Shown here in pieces: positions 1-10,614 of a stretch of DNA of 64,000 nucleotides. Each line of letters opens with the position of its first letter. The stretch's first letter is position 1. Under the pieces are notes generated by a model. It searched no databases and was not told where the DNA came from. It saw nothing but the letters and a program-made list of their open reading frames with translations. The position numbers and the translations under genes were made by a program. This stretch comes from Odiellus spinosus (lineage: Eukaryota > Arthropoda > Arachnida > Opiliones > Phalangiidae): positions 1,054,001 through 1,118,000 of the forward strand of contig CAWUCO010000219.1 of the NCBI GenBank assembly GCA_963920705.1, in the 5' to 3' direction.

Positions 1-3000
1 GATCTATACTTGGGAAATTTTTGAATCTATACTTGGGAAATTTATGGACCCATACTTGGGAAATTTTTGAATCTATACTTGAGAAATTTTTGGATCTATA
101 CTTGGGAAATTTTGGATCTATACTTGGAAAATTTTTCGATCTATACTAGGGAAATTTTTGGATGTATACTTGTGAAATTTTTGGATCTATACTTGGGAAA
201 TTTTTCGATCTATACTTGGAAAATTTTTCGATCTATGCTTGGGAAATTTTTCGATCTATACTTGGGAAATTTTTGAATCTCTACTTGGGAAATTTTTGAA
301 TCTCTACTTGGGAAATTTTTGGACTATACATGGGAAATTTTTGGATCTATGCTTGGGAAATTTTTGAATCTGTACTTGAGAAATTTTTGGATCTATACTT
401 GGGAAATTTTTGGATCTATACTTGGGAAATTTTTGGATCTATACTTGGGAAATCTTTGGATGTATACTTGGAAAATTTTTGGATCTATACTTGGGAAATT
501 TTTGAATCTATACTTGGGAAATTTTTGGATCTATACTTGGGAAATTTTTGGATCTATACTTGGGAAATTTTGGATCTATACTTGGGAAATTTTTCGATCT
601 ATACTTGGAAAATTTTTCGATCTATGCTTGGGAAATTTTTGGATCTATACTTGGGAAATTTTTGGATGTATACTTGTGAAATTTTTCGATCTATACTTGG
701 GAAATCTTTGGATGTATACTTGGAAAATTTTTGGATCTATACTTGGGAAATCTTTGGATGTATACTTGGAAAATTTTTGGATCTATACTTGGGAAATTTT
801 TGGATGTATACTTGTGAAATTTTTGGATCTATACTTGGGAAATTTTTGAATCTCTACTTGGGAAATTTTTGAATCTCTACTTGGGAAATTTTTGGACTAT
901 ACTTGGGAAATTTTTGGATCTATGCTTGGGAAATTTTTGAATCTATACTTGAGAAATTTTTGGATCTATACTTGGGAAATTTTTGGATCTATACTTGGGA
1001 AATTTTTGGATCTATACTTGGGAAATTTTTGGATGTATACTTGGGAAATTTTTGGATCTATACTTGGGAAATTTTTGAATCTATACTTGGGAAATTTTTG
1101 GATCTATACTTGGGAAATATTTGGATCTATACTTGGGAAATATTTGGATCTATACTTGGGAAATTTTTGGATCTATACTTGGGAAATTTTTGAATCTACA
1201 CTTGGGAAATTTTTGGATCTATACTTGGGAAATTTTTGAATCTATACTTGGGAAATTTTTGGACCTATACTTGGGAAATTTTTGAATCTATACTTGGGAA
1301 ATTTTTGGATCTATACTTGGGAAATTTTTGGATGTATACTTGGGAAATTTTTGGATCTATACTTGGGAAATTTTTCGATCTATACTTGGGAAATTTTTGG
1401 ATCTATACTTGGGAAATTTTTGGATGTATACTTGGGAAATTTTTGGATCTATACTTGGGAAATTTTTGAATCTATACTTGGGAAATTTTTGGACCTATAC
1501 TTGGGAAATTTTTGAATCTATACTTGGGAAATTTTTCGATCTATACTTGGGAAATTTTTCGATCTATACTTGGGAAATTTTTGGATCTATACTTGGGAAA
1601 TATTTGGATCTATACTTGGGAAATTTTTGGATCTATACTTGGGAAATTTTGGATCTATACTTGGGAAATTTTTCGATCTATACTTGGAAAATTTTGGATC
1701 TATACTTGGAAAATTTTTCGATCTATACTAGGGAAATTTTTGGATGTATACTTGTGAAATTTTTGGATCTATACTTGGGAAATTTTTGGATCTATACTTG
1801 GGAAATTTTGGATCTATACTTGGGAAATTTTTCGATCTATACTTGGAAAATTTTTCGATCTATGCTTGGGAAATTTTTGGATCTACACTTGGGAAATTTT
1901 TGGATGTATACTTGTGAAATTTTTGGATCTATACTTGGGAAATTTTTGGATCTAAACTTGGGAAATTTTTCGATCTATACTTGGGAAATTTTTGGATCTA
2001 TACTTGGGAAATTTTTGGATCTATACTTGGGAAATATTTGGATCTATACTTGGGAAATTTTTGGATCTATACTTGGGAAATTTTGGATCTATACTTGGGA
2101 AATTTTTCGATCTATACTTGGAAAATTTTGGATCTATACTTGGAAAATTTTTCGATCTATACTAGGGAAATTTTTGGATGTATACTTGTGAAATTTTTGG
2201 ATCTATACTTGGGAAATTTTTGGATCTATACTTGGGAAATTTTGGATCTATACTTGGGAAATTTTTCGATCTATACTTGGAAAATTTTTCGATCTATGCT
2301 TGGGAAATTTTTGGATCTACACTTGGGAAATTTTTGGATGTATACTTGTGAAATTTTTGGATCTATACTTGGGAAATTTTTGGATCTATACTTGGGAAAT
2401 TTTGGATCTATACTTGGGAAATTTTTCGATCTATACTTGGAAAATTTTTCGATCTATGCTTGGGAAATTTTTGGATCTATACTTGGGAAATTTTTGGATC
2501 TATACTTGGGAAATTTTTGGATCTATTCATGGGAAATTTTTGGATTTATACTTGGGAAATTTTTCTTACTATACTTCGGAAATTTTTCGATCTATACTTG
2601 GGAAATTTTTCGATCTATACTTGGAAAATTTTTGGATCTATACTTGGAAAATTTTTCGATCTATGCTTGGGAAATTTTTGGATCTATACTTGGGAAATTT
2701 TGGATCTATACTTGGGAAATTTTTCGATCTATACTTGGAAAATTTTGGATCTATACTTGGAAAATTTTTCGATCTATACTAGGGAAATTTTTGGATGTAT
2801 ACTTGTGAAATTTTTGGATCTATACTTGGGAAATTTTTGGATCTACACTTGGGAAATTTTTGGATGTATACTTGTGAAATTTTTGGATCTATACTTGGGA
2901 AATTTTTGGATCTATACTTGGGAAATTTTTGGACCTATACTTGGGAAATTTTTGGATCTATACTTGGGAAATTTTTGGATCTATACTTGGGAAATTTTTG

Positions 3001-3927
3001 GATCTATACTTGGGAAATATTTGGATCTATACTTGGGAAATTTTTGGATCTATACTTGGGAAATTTTGGATCTATACTTGGGAAATTTTGGATCTATACT
3101 TGGGAAATTTTTCGATCTATACTTGGAAAATTTTGGATCTATACTTGGAAAATTTTTCGATCTATACTAGGGAAATTTTTGGATGTATACTTGTGAAATT
3201 TTTGGATCTATACTTGGGAAATTTTTGGATCTATACTTGGGAAATTTTGGATCTATACTTGGGAAATTTTTCGATCTATACTTGGAAAATTTTTCGATCT
3301 ATGCTTGGGAAATTTTTGGATCTACACTTGGGAAATTTTTGGATGTATACTTGTGAAATTTTTGGATCTATACTTGGGAAATTTTGGGATCTATACTTGG
3401 GAAATTTTTGGACCTATACTTGGGAAATTTTTGGATCTATACTTGGGAAACTTTTCGATCTATACTTGGGAAATTTTTCGATCTATACTTGGGAAATTTT
3501 TGGATCTATACTTGGGAAATTTTTGGATCTATACTTGGGAAATTTTTGGATCTATACTTGGGAAATTTTTCGATCTATACTTGGAAAATTTTTCGATCTA
3601 TGCTTGGGAAATTTTTGGATCTATACTTGGGAAATTTTTGGATCTATACTTGGGAAATTTTTGGATCTATACTTGGGAAATTTTTGGATCTATTCATGGG
3701 AAATTTTTGGATTTATACTTGGGAAATTTTTCTTACTATACTTGGGAAATTTTTCGATCTATACTTGGGAAATTTTTCGATCTATACTTGGGAAATTTTT
3801 GGATCTATGCTTGGGAAATTTTTGGATCTATACTTGGGAAATTTTTGGATCTATACTTGGGAAATTTTTGGATCTATACTTGGGAAATTTTTGGATCTAT
3901 ACTTGGGAAATTTTGGATCTATACTTG
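1..3927 (+). repeat. 23-bp satellite array, G-type block left of the retrotransposon
   Basis: Uninterrupted head-to-tail 23-bp monomers, each with the core TTGGGAAATTTTT followed by a 10-bp segment that is mostly GGATCTATAC, with CGATCTATAC and GAATCTATAC interspersed. Monomers with only four T residues (22 bp) are frequent. Marker variants (GGACTATAC, GGATCTATGC, GGATGTATAC followed by TTGTGAAA) recur in order: the series beginning with GGACTATAC near 329 returns about 573 bp later near 898. A block with two T4 monomers and a CTAGGGAAA variant recurs near 1640-1760, 2070-2190, 2700-2800 and 3070-3190. The array starts before base 1. No host gene, RNA gene or other inserted element is visible. 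Repeat identity is certain; chromosomal location is unknown. Confidence 0.97.
3923..3927. repeat. Left target-site duplication (ACTTG)
   Basis: The five bases ACTTG directly before the 5' LTR are repeated directly after the 3' LTR (9771-9775). A 5-bp duplication is typical of BEL/Pao integration. Joining the flanks at this site gives an ordinary satellite core, so the element landed inside a monomer. Confidence 0.93.
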
Positions 3928-4005
3928 TGTTTAGTTGTAAATAAACAAGAAAAAAAGGCCACTACAATCCATGTAATTTAAAACGCGTTTCATTTTAGTG
4001 ATGGA

Positions 4006-4013
4006 TATAAAAA
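4006..4013 (+). promoter_or_regulatory. TATA-like box in the 5' LTR
   Basis: TATAAAAA lies about 80 bp into the LTR and is followed by more A residues. The same motif is at 9565 in the other LTR. Its place upstream of the AATAAA hexamer fits a U3 promoter. AT-rich sequence makes chance occurrence possible, and some BEL/Pao LTR promoters lack a TATA box. Confidence 0.35.
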
Positions 4014-4146
4014 AATCTAATTGATCGAAAAATAGGCCAGATAAAAAATCTCTAATTCAAGATTTTTATGAATGTTTATATATTGGATGTTTTATGTTAT
4101 TTTAGTTAGTTCGCTACCAGCTTTCACGACGATTAGTCTTTGATTA

Positions 4147-4152
4147 AATAAA
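4147..4152 (+). promoter_or_regulatory. AATAAA hexamer in the 5' LTR
   Basis: A canonical polyadenylation hexamer about 60 bp before the LTR end. In the 5' LTR it would normally be bypassed; the equivalent copy at 9706-9711 would serve for 3'-end formation. A second AATAAA at 3940-3945 lies too close to the LTR start to be likely. Confidence 0.4.
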
Positions 4153-4214
4153 TTGTTTTTACTTTATTACAATTGAGTTACGGTTATTTTTTACCTCGCT
4201 GTTCACGTTCATTT

Positions 4215-4232
4215 TGGTCCGTTGAGCCGGAT
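4215..4232 (+). other. Primer-binding site (tRNA-Tyr-like)
   Basis: TGGTCCGTTGAGCCGGAT begins 3 nt after the LTR ends. It is complementary to a tRNA 3' end finishing in ACCA. From memory, the complement is closest to the T-arm and acceptor end of animal tRNA-Tyr, with two mismatches against the Drosophila form that would lie in the acceptor stem. The placement of the site is well supported; the identity of the tRNA is an inference. Confidence 0.75.
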
Positions 4233-4369
4233 ATTCGAAGCGATTGAATTTACAACTTAATCCCGTGTATCACCGGCATATATTTTCGTGAGGAAGCGTC
4301 GAGGTTATCTAGCCGGCAAGTCATTAACTTTAGTGGATCAACAATATTTCAACACGTACTTCAATCGTC
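4233..4369 (+). other. Untranslated leader between primer site and gag-pol start
   Basis: These 137 nt follow the primer-binding site and precede the ATG at 4370. No open frame of note is present. By position this region would hold the genomic RNA packaging signal, but no structure was verified. The start codon has a favourable context, with G at -3 and G at +4. Confidence 0.5.
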
Positions 4370-7300
4370 ATGGAGTCATTGATTTCCAAGCGCAAAGCTC
4401 TTAAAGGTCAAATCACACGTATTGAGACTACGATCAGTCATCAGCCACCGCTACAAGGATTACAAGAATTATCCAACGCTGCTGTAATCATATACATAGA
4501 GAAGGTTCAAAAATTGACCGATAATCTTGATGCACTACAAGAAATTATCAACACAAAATGCACGAAAGAGGAATTCGACATACATGAAGCCGAATACAAC
4601 CAACTCATCACTAGGCTAGAATCATTGGACATTCTCCTTCAAAACGCCAAAAGTCAAGTATCAGCTACGACAACAACGGCTACCATCAAATTACCAGCAA
4701 TTGACCTGCCAAAGTTTGGAGGAAACTACATTGAATGGTTCCCATTTCACGACTTGTTCCTGGCCACAGTTCACAATAACTCATCACTGTCAGGAGCTCA
4801 GAAATTGCACTATTTAAAGAATTCTACATACGGCGATGCAGCACTTTTAATTCAATCAATACAATTAACTGACGGTAACTACTTAGAAGCATGGAACATC
4901 CTTATGAACAGATTTCATAATACTAGAGAAATAATCGATGCCCACGTTAAGCGACTTTTTAATCAACCGTCCATCAAAGAGGAATCCGCCGGTGCTCTAC
5001 GTCGCCTAGTTGATACAACTTCAGAAAGTATCAGATCATTGAAAGTCCTCCAAGAACCGGTGCAACATTGGGACTCGATATTAATTTACATTGTAAAAGA
5101 AAAACTAGATACGGAGTCACGACGCCAGTGGGAGCTGTCGCAAAAGGGAACTAACCGACCAAAGTATCAAGAACTTACTACTTTTTTGGAGCAGCGAGCA
5201 AGAGCATTGTCGGCAGCGCCAGCGATTACAGTTACATCGAGACCCAGAGATAACGTACATCAAAGAAAATGTATGACTGCGTATCATGGAGCGACTAAAG
5301 TAAAATGTGGCATTTGTACCGAAGAGCACGTCATATACAGGTGTCCAATCTTTACGAGAGCTTCCGTTGACGAGCGATGGACAATGGTTAAGAAACATTC
5401 GCTGTGTTTCAACTGTTTACGTCCAGATCATCAGACAGGCGATTGCAGAGCTGGATCCTGTAAACTTTGCAAATCTAAGCATAACACGTTACTTCATCGG
5501 CAGCAGTCGGCGTTGAGATCGGATGTAACTTCATGTATCACACGAGGGCCATCGCTATCATCTTGTGTGTCAACACAAGCACAAGTCCTTTTACCGACAG
5601 CTGTTATCGAAGTCAAAGACAAAAACGGTCAATTTAAACCTTTGCGTGCACTATTGGATTCAGCTTCTCAAGCAACGTTTATCACTGAACCAGGCATGAA
5701 ACGTCTTCATCTACAGCGAACTCGATATAATATCACCATCGGTGGCATTGGCGCCTGTGGTATTGGGACGTCACGTGGCAGCGTATTTTTAAACATCAAG
5801 ACAGGAGTGGATAGCTTCATAACAATACAAGCACTAATCCTCAAGGATATTACGACAAACTTGCCAAGTTATTCGTTCAATCCGAACGAGTTATCACATT
5901 TAAAAGGATTAAAACTAGCAGATCCCGCCTTCTACATCTCAAGCAGGGTAGATGTACTCCTGGGTGCAGATATCTTATTCGAGCTCACTGAAGAAGGTAA
6001 ATGCAAGGGTAAAGGAAGATTACCAACAGCATTTAAAACTATATTCGGCTGGGCTATCGGAGGACCATTGGAACCCAAGGAATCAAGATTACCGATCACG
6101 AATATTCAAGTACATTCCTGCTCCTTGGACGAACAATTGTCAAAGTTCTGGGAATTAGAAGAATTAATCCAGAAGAAATTGTTAACATCTGACGAAAAAG
6201 AATGCGAACGTAAATTCGAAGATACCTATACACGAGAGAACGATGGAAGATTTATGGTCCGTTTACCTTTTAAAGTCAATCCCCGTGAACTTGGAGATTC
6301 TAAAAAAATGGCAATTAGAAGATTTGCATACCTGGAAAAACGGCTGCAAGCCGACCCAAAGCTATATGTACAGTATCGTAAATTCATGGATGAATATATT
6401 GACATGGGACATATGGAATTAGTAAAACCCAATCAAAAATCTAAGCATGCCTATTACTTACCACATCATGCGGTGATGAAGGAATCAAGTACCACGACGA
6501 AGTTAAGAGTGGTCTTTGACGCATCGGCAAAATCGACTTCAGGTCTATCCCTCAACGATACATTACTAGTGGGGCCGAAATTACAAGATGACCTTATAAA
6601 TCTCTTAATACGCTTTCGATCTTTTCCAATCGTCATGACAGCTGATATAGCGAAAATGTATCGGCAAGTTTTGATGCACCCCGATGATAGCGATTGGCAA
6701 AGAATAGTATGGCGACGCGACCCATCGAAATCATTGGAAGAATATCGTCTGCTCACAGTAACTTATGGGACGGCATCCGCACCATATCTCGCCACAAAAA
6801 CCCTTCAACAGTTGTCTCAAGACGTCAAGGAAAGATTGCCTTTAGCATCAGCAACTTTGGCTAATGATTTTTATATAGATGACATGATGACAGGAGTAAA
6901 ATCAAGAAAGGAAGGACTAAAACTCCAGGAAGAGATAATGTTGGCAAGCACCGAGGCTGGATTTGAGTTAAGAAAATGGGCTTCGAATGATCCTGCGATA
7001 CTAGAAGCACTACCACCAGGACTATTAGAGGATCAGGGAGCTTTACGAATTGACAACGATGGAGCAATCAAAACTTTGGGTCTATTTTGGACACCCAAGG
7101 CAGATCACTTTACCTTTTCGGTCACTTCACCGGAAGATAGAACTATAATTACGAAGAGAACTATTTTATCTGACACAGCAAAGGTGTTCGATCCACTTGG
7201 GCTCCTGGCACCTTTAACTATCTTGGCAAAATTATTACTACAAGAGATGTGGCAATTGAAAATTGACTGGGACGAGCCACTACCACCCAATATCCTTCGC

Positions 7301-9448
7301 AAATGGCAAACCTTCCGAGATGATCTACCTGAAATTCAGAAGTTGACAACCCCTCGATATATATCACAAGTCAACGCTCAAAAATCTACTTTACATGGAT
7401 TTTGCGACGCTTCAGAAAAGGCTTATGCAGCCGCGGTATATTTGAAAACAGTCTCTCTAAATGGTGAAGTTTACACTCAGCTAATTGTCGCAAAAACAAG
7501 AGTTGCCCCGTTGAAGAAAACATCTTTACCTAGATTAGAATTATGTGGAGCAGTCTTATTGACCAAATTAATTGTACTTGTTCAGAGGTCGATAAACGAA
7601 CAATACTCTGAGGTCCATTGTTGGACAGATTCAACGATTGTCCTGGCTTGGATAATGTCTCCACCACAACGTTGGAAAACCTTTGTGGCTAATCGAACAT
7701 CAGAAATCCAAGAAGCTTTGCCTACCGCTCATTGGCATCATGTTTCAGGTGAAACCAATCCAGCCGACTGTGCTTCTCGAGGAGTTTATGCAAACGAGTT
7801 GCGCCAACACGAGTTATGGTGGCATGGCCCTAAATGGCTGAATAAGCACGAAGAACTAGACGATAATAGCGCCATTGCGGAACCAAAAGAATGCAGCATC
7901 GAAGAAAAAAAAACTATCGAGGTAATAACTCATCACTGTCAAGTGGATAACTCCATTTTGGAAAATTATTCATCATTACGGACTCTAATAAACGTGACAG
8001 CTTATATACTTCGATTTATCTGCAACGTACGAACTCCTAAGAAGGATAACGATTCGAGACGTATAGGAAGTCTTACTGCAAGGGAACGTGAAGCGGCGCT
8101 TTTGCATTTGGTACGACAAGTACAGCAAGAAGTTTTTTTTGAGGAATATACTCGTTTAAGTCAGAAAAAGGATTTATCATCCAAAAGCCAACTATTGCCA
8201 TTGCATCCGTTCCTGGACCATCAGGGTATAATCCGTGTTGGAGGTCGCCTTCAACATGCACGCATATCACCTGACAAAATCCATCCAATGTTGCTGCCTC
8301 GAAAAAACAAACTGACAGACCTGATAATTATTGACGAACACGTCAAGCATTTACATGGCGGAACGCAACTTCTTATTACTGTCATGCAAAGACGTTACTG
8401 GGTCATAGGTCAACGAGATGCTGTACGATTTCAAGTTAGACGTTGCGTTCGATGCGTCCGACAACAAGCTATTACTGCAAAACAGTTAATGGGTGCGCTG
8501 CCAGCATCAAGAGTAAACCCTGCAAGACCCTTTCTAAATTGTGGAGTTGATTATGCTGGTCCTTTCATTGTCCAAACTCGAACAGGTCGTGGACAGAAGT
8601 CATTCAAGGCATACGTGGCACTTTTTGCTTGTTTTACCACCCGAGCTTTACATTTAGAGGTGGTAAGCGATATGTCTACAGAAGCATTTTTAGCTGCACT
8701 AAAACGATTCGTCGCACGACGGGGCAAATGCGCGAATATATACAGCGACTGCGGATCAAATTTTATCGGAGCGGACAGGGAACTGAAGGATTTTTTTAAA
8801 TTCACATCAACGGCATCCAGTAACTCGAAAGTGGTAAAATGGTCAACAGAAGAAGGGATTACTTGGCATTTTAATCCACCGGCCGCTCCACATTTTGGAG
8901 GCTTATGGGAAGCAGGAGTCAAATCGGTAAAATTCCATCTAAAGAGAGTCATTGGAGCCACGCGAGTCACGTATGAAGAATTTCAGACTTTGCTATGTCA
9001 AATAGAAGCGTGCCTTAATTCACGACCATTAACGGCTCTGAGCTCTGATCCGAATGATTTGGCTGCCTTGACTCCGGGACATTTTTTAATAGGTGGACCC
9101 TTAACGGCTATCCCAGAACATGACCTGACCTCCGAAAAGATTACTCGTCTATCACGATGGCAAGTGTGCCAAAATATGCTGCAACATTTCTGGAAACGTT
9201 GGAGCAACGAGTATTTGGCACGACTTCAGCAACGCCCAAAATGGGCTACACCTAAACCTAATCTCAAAATTGGCGATTTGGTTCTTTTAAAGGATGAAAC
9301 CATGCCTCCTACAAAGTGGAAGATGGGTCGGATTGTTCAAGTTCACCCAGGAGCCGATGAGTATGTTCGAGTGGCAACTATCAAAACAGCTGACAGAGAA
9401 GTTAAAAGACCGGTAGCCAAATTGTGCCAATTGCCTCTAGAGACTTAG
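4370..9448 (+). CDS. BEL/Pao gag-pol polyprotein, 1692 aa, intact
   Basis: A single frame encodes capsid-like Gag and all enzymes for reverse transcription and integration. Residues 1-105 are charged and helical. DUF1759-like Gag covers about 108-255 (LPKFGG at 113-118). Three zinc-knuckle-like motifs follow: C313-X2-C-X3-H-X4-C325, C346-X2-C-X4-H-X4-C359, and C364-X2-C-X3-H-X4-H376. The DUF1758-type protease has D430-S-A and LLGAD ending at D534. Reverse transcriptase has D717 (VVFDAS), catalytic D759 and YIDD at 835-838. RNase H candidates are D1013, E1057, D1087 and D1133. Integrase has H1324-X4-H1329-X29-C1359-X2-C1362 and the triad D1394, D1460, E1514 (D-X53-E). A DUF5641-like tail spans about 1605-1690. 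Length is normal for a fused BEL/Pao frame. Domain names are from family knowledge; motifs are read directly. No stops or frameshifts interrupt it. Confidence 0.96.
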   Translation: MESLISKRKALKGQITRIETTISHQPPLQGLQELSNAAVIIYIEKVQKLTDNLDALQEIINTKCTKEEFDIHEAEYNQLITRLESLDILLQNAKSQVSATTTTATIKLPAIDLPKFGGNYIEWFPFHDLFLATVHNNSSLSGAQKLHYLKNSTYGDAALLIQSIQLTDGNYLEAWNILMNRFHNTREIIDAHVKRLFNQPSIKEESAGALRRLVDTTSESIRSLKVLQEPVQHWDSILIYIVKEKLDTESRRQWELSQKGTNRPKYQELTTFLEQRARALSAAPAITVTSRPRDNVHQRKCMTAYHGATKVKCGICTEEHVIYRCPIFTRASVDERWTMVKKHSLCFNCLRPDHQTGDCRAGSCKLCKSKHNTLLHRQQSALRSDVTSCITRGPSLSSCVSTQAQVLLPTAVIEVKDKNGQFKPLRALLDSASQATFITEPGMKRLHLQRTRYNITIGGIGACGIGTSRGSVFLNIKTGVDSFITIQALILKDITTNLPSYSFNPNELSHLKGLKLADPAFYISSRVDVLLGADILFELTEEGKCKGKGRLPTAFKTIFGWAIGGPLEPKESRLPITNIQVHSCSLDEQLSKFWELEELIQKKLLTSDEKECERKFEDTYTRENDGRFMVRLPFKVNPRELGDSKKMAIRRFAYLEKRLQADPKLYVQYRKFMDEYIDMGHMELVKPNQKSKHAYYLPHHAVMKESSTTTKLRVVFDASAKSTSGLSLNDTLLVGPKLQDDLINLLIRFRSFPIVMTADIAKMYRQVLMHPDDSDWQRIVWRRDPSKSLEEYRLLTVTYGTASAPYLATKTLQQLSQDVKERLPLASATLANDFYIDDMMTGVKSRKEGLKLQEEIMLASTEAGFELRKWASNDPAILEALPPGLLEDQGALRIDNDGAIKTLGLFWTPKADHFTFSVTSPEDRTIITKRTILSDTAKVFDPLGLLAPLTILAKLLLQEMWQLKIDWDEPLPPNILRKWQTFRDDLPEIQKLTTPRYISQVNAQKSTLHGFCDASEKAYAAAVYLKTVSLNGEVYTQLIVAKTRVAPLKKTSLPRLELCGAVLLTKLIVLVQRSINEQYSEVHCWTDSTIVLAWIMSPPQRWKTFVANRTSEIQEALPTAHWHHVSGETNPADCASRGVYANELRQHELWWHGPKWLNKHEELDDNSAIAEPKECSIEEKKTIEVITHHCQVDNSILENYSSLRTLINVTAYILRFICNVRTPKKDNDSRRIGSLTAREREAALLHLVRQVQQEVFFEEYTRLSQKKDLSSKSQLLPLHPFLDHQGIIRVGGRLQHARISPDKIHPMLLPRKNKLTDLIIIDEHVKHLHGGTQLLITVMQRRYWVIGQRDAVRFQVRRCVRCVRQQAITAKQLMGALPASRVNPARPFLNCGVDYAGPFIVQTRTGRGQKSFKAYVALFACFTTRALHLEVVSDMSTEAFLAALKRFVARRGKCANIYSDCGSNFIGADRELKDFFKFTSTASSNSKVVKWSTEEGITWHFNPPAAPHFGGLWEAGVKSVKFHLKRVIGATRVTYEEFQTLLCQIEACLNSRPLTALSSDPNDLAALTPGHFLIGGPLTAIPEHDLTSEKITRLSRWQVCQNMLQHFWKRWSNEYLARLQQRPKWATPKPNLKIGDLVLLKDETMPPTKWKMGRIVQVHPGADEYVRVATIKTADREVKRPVAKLCQLPLET

Positions 9449-9486
9449 AATAATTATTTGAAACTATGTTTTCAAGGTCGGCGGAA
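9449..9486 (+). other. Short 3' untranslated stretch with likely polypurine tract
   Basis: Only 38 nt separate the gag-pol stop (TAG, 9446-9448) from the 3' LTR. The last 13 bases before the LTR, AAGGTCGGCGGAA (9474-9486), are purine-rich and in the right place to prime plus-strand synthesis. The tract is interrupted by T and C residues, so its exact limits are uncertain. Confidence 0.55.
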
Positions 9487-9770
9487 TGTTTAGTTGTAAA
9501 TAAATAAGAAAAAAAGGCCACTACAATCCATGTAATTTAAAACGCGTTTCATTTTAGTGATGGATATAAAAAAATCTAATTGATCGAAAAATAGGCCAGA
9601 TAAAAAATCTCTAATTCAAGATTTTTATGAATGTTTATATATCGGATGTTTTATATTATTTTAGTTAGTTCGCTACCAGCTTTCACGACGATTAGTCTTT
9701 GATTAAATAAATTGTTTTTACTTTATTACAATTGAGTTACGGTTATTTTTTACCTCGCTGTTCACGTTCA
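9487..9770 (+). repeat. 3' LTR of the BEL/Pao element
   Basis: This 284-bp direct repeat of the 5' LTR also begins TG and ends CA. It has three transitions relative to the 5' copy (9505, 9643, 9655) and no indels. It carries the same TATA-like run (9565) and AATAAA (9706-9711), the latter being the likely polyadenylation signal of the element. Confidence 0.95.
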
Positions 9771-9775
9771 ACTTG
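9771..9775. repeat. Right target-site duplication (ACTTG)
   Basis: ACTTG immediately follows the CA end of the 3' LTR and matches 3923-3927. The next bases, GGAAATTTTTCG, resume the satellite monomer in register. Confidence 0.93.
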
Positions 9776-10614
9776 GGAAATTTTTCGATCTATACTTGGA
9801 AAATTTTGGATCTATACTTGGAAAATTTTTCGATCTATACTAGGGAAATTTTTGGATGTATACTTGTGAAATTTTTGGATCTATACTTGGGAAATTTTTG
9901 GATCTATACTTGGGAAATTTTGGATCTATACTTGGGAAATTTTTCGATCTATACTTGGAAAATTTTTCGATCTATGCTTGGGAAATTTTTGGATCTACAC
10001 TTGGGAAATTTTTGGATGTATACTTGTGAAATTTTTGGATCTATACTTGGGAAATTTTTGGATCTATACTTGGGAAATTTTGGAACCTATACTTGGGAAA
10101 TTTTTGGATCTATACTTGGGAAATTTTTGGATCTATACTTGGGAAATTTTTGGATCTATACTTGGGAAATTTTTGGATCTATACTTGGGAAATTTTTGGA
10201 TCTATACTTGGGAAATTTTGGATCTATACTTGGGAAATTTTTCGATCTATACTTGGAAAATTTTTCGATCTATGCTTGGGAAATTTTTGGATCTACACTT
10301 GGGAAATTTTTGGATGTATACTTGTGAAATTTTTGGATCTATACTTGGGAAATTTTTGGATCTATACTTGGGAAATTTTTGGACCTATACTTGGGAAATT
10401 TTTGGATCTATACTTGGGAAATTTTTCGATCTATACTTGGAAAATTTTGGATCTATACTAGGAAAATTTTTCGATCTATACTAGGGAAATTTTTGGATGT
10501 ATACTTGTGAAATTTTTGGATCTATACTTGGGAAATTTTTGGATCTATACTTGGGAAATTTTGGATCTATACTTGGGAAATTTTTCGATCTATACTTGGA
10601 AAATTTTTCGATCT

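Larger units (their letters stand above)
3928..4211 (+). repeat. 5' LTR of the BEL/Pao element
   Basis: This 284-bp sequence starts TGTTTAGTTG and ends TTCACGTTCA. It matches the 3' LTR except at 3946 (C here, T at 9505), 4084 (T here, C at 9643) and 4096 (G here, A at 9655). It should carry the promoter and the R region of the element. A TATA-like run and a polyadenylation hexamer are present, but the U3/R/U5 borders cannot be set from sequence alone. Confidence 0.95.
3928..9770 (+). mobile_element. Full-length BEL/Pao LTR retrotransposon
   Basis: The element is 5843 bp. It has two direct 284-bp LTRs beginning TG and ending CA, a 5-bp target duplication (ACTTG), a primer-binding site 3 nt after the 5' LTR, one long gag-pol frame, and a short purine-rich stretch before the 3' LTR. 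The domain order in the polyprotein (DUF1759-like gag region, zinc knuckles, DUF1758-type aspartic protease, reverse transcriptase, A17/RNase H region, integrase, DUF5641) is the BEL/Pao arrangement and differs from Gypsy and Copia elements. The LTRs differ at three positions, all transitions, and the frame has no stop or frameshift, so insertion is recent and the copy may be autonomous. Only 38 bp separate the stop codon from the 3' LTR, so there is no env gene. It is the only non-satellite sequence seen in the window. Confidence 0.96.

Noticed and set aside
2929-3981. Open frame that runs from the satellite into the 5' LTR
   Set aside because: It reads through repeat into the LTR by chance. 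The last residues come from LTR sequence with no known coding role.
5117-5398. Short frames in other phases or on the minus strand inside the retrotransposon (also 6226-6756, 8551-8970 and others)
   Set aside because: They are shadows of the gag-pol frame, which has all the expected motifs in its own phase.
9449-9486. An env gene after pol
   Set aside because: Only 38 bp lie between the gag-pol stop and the 3' LTR, and no second frame exists.
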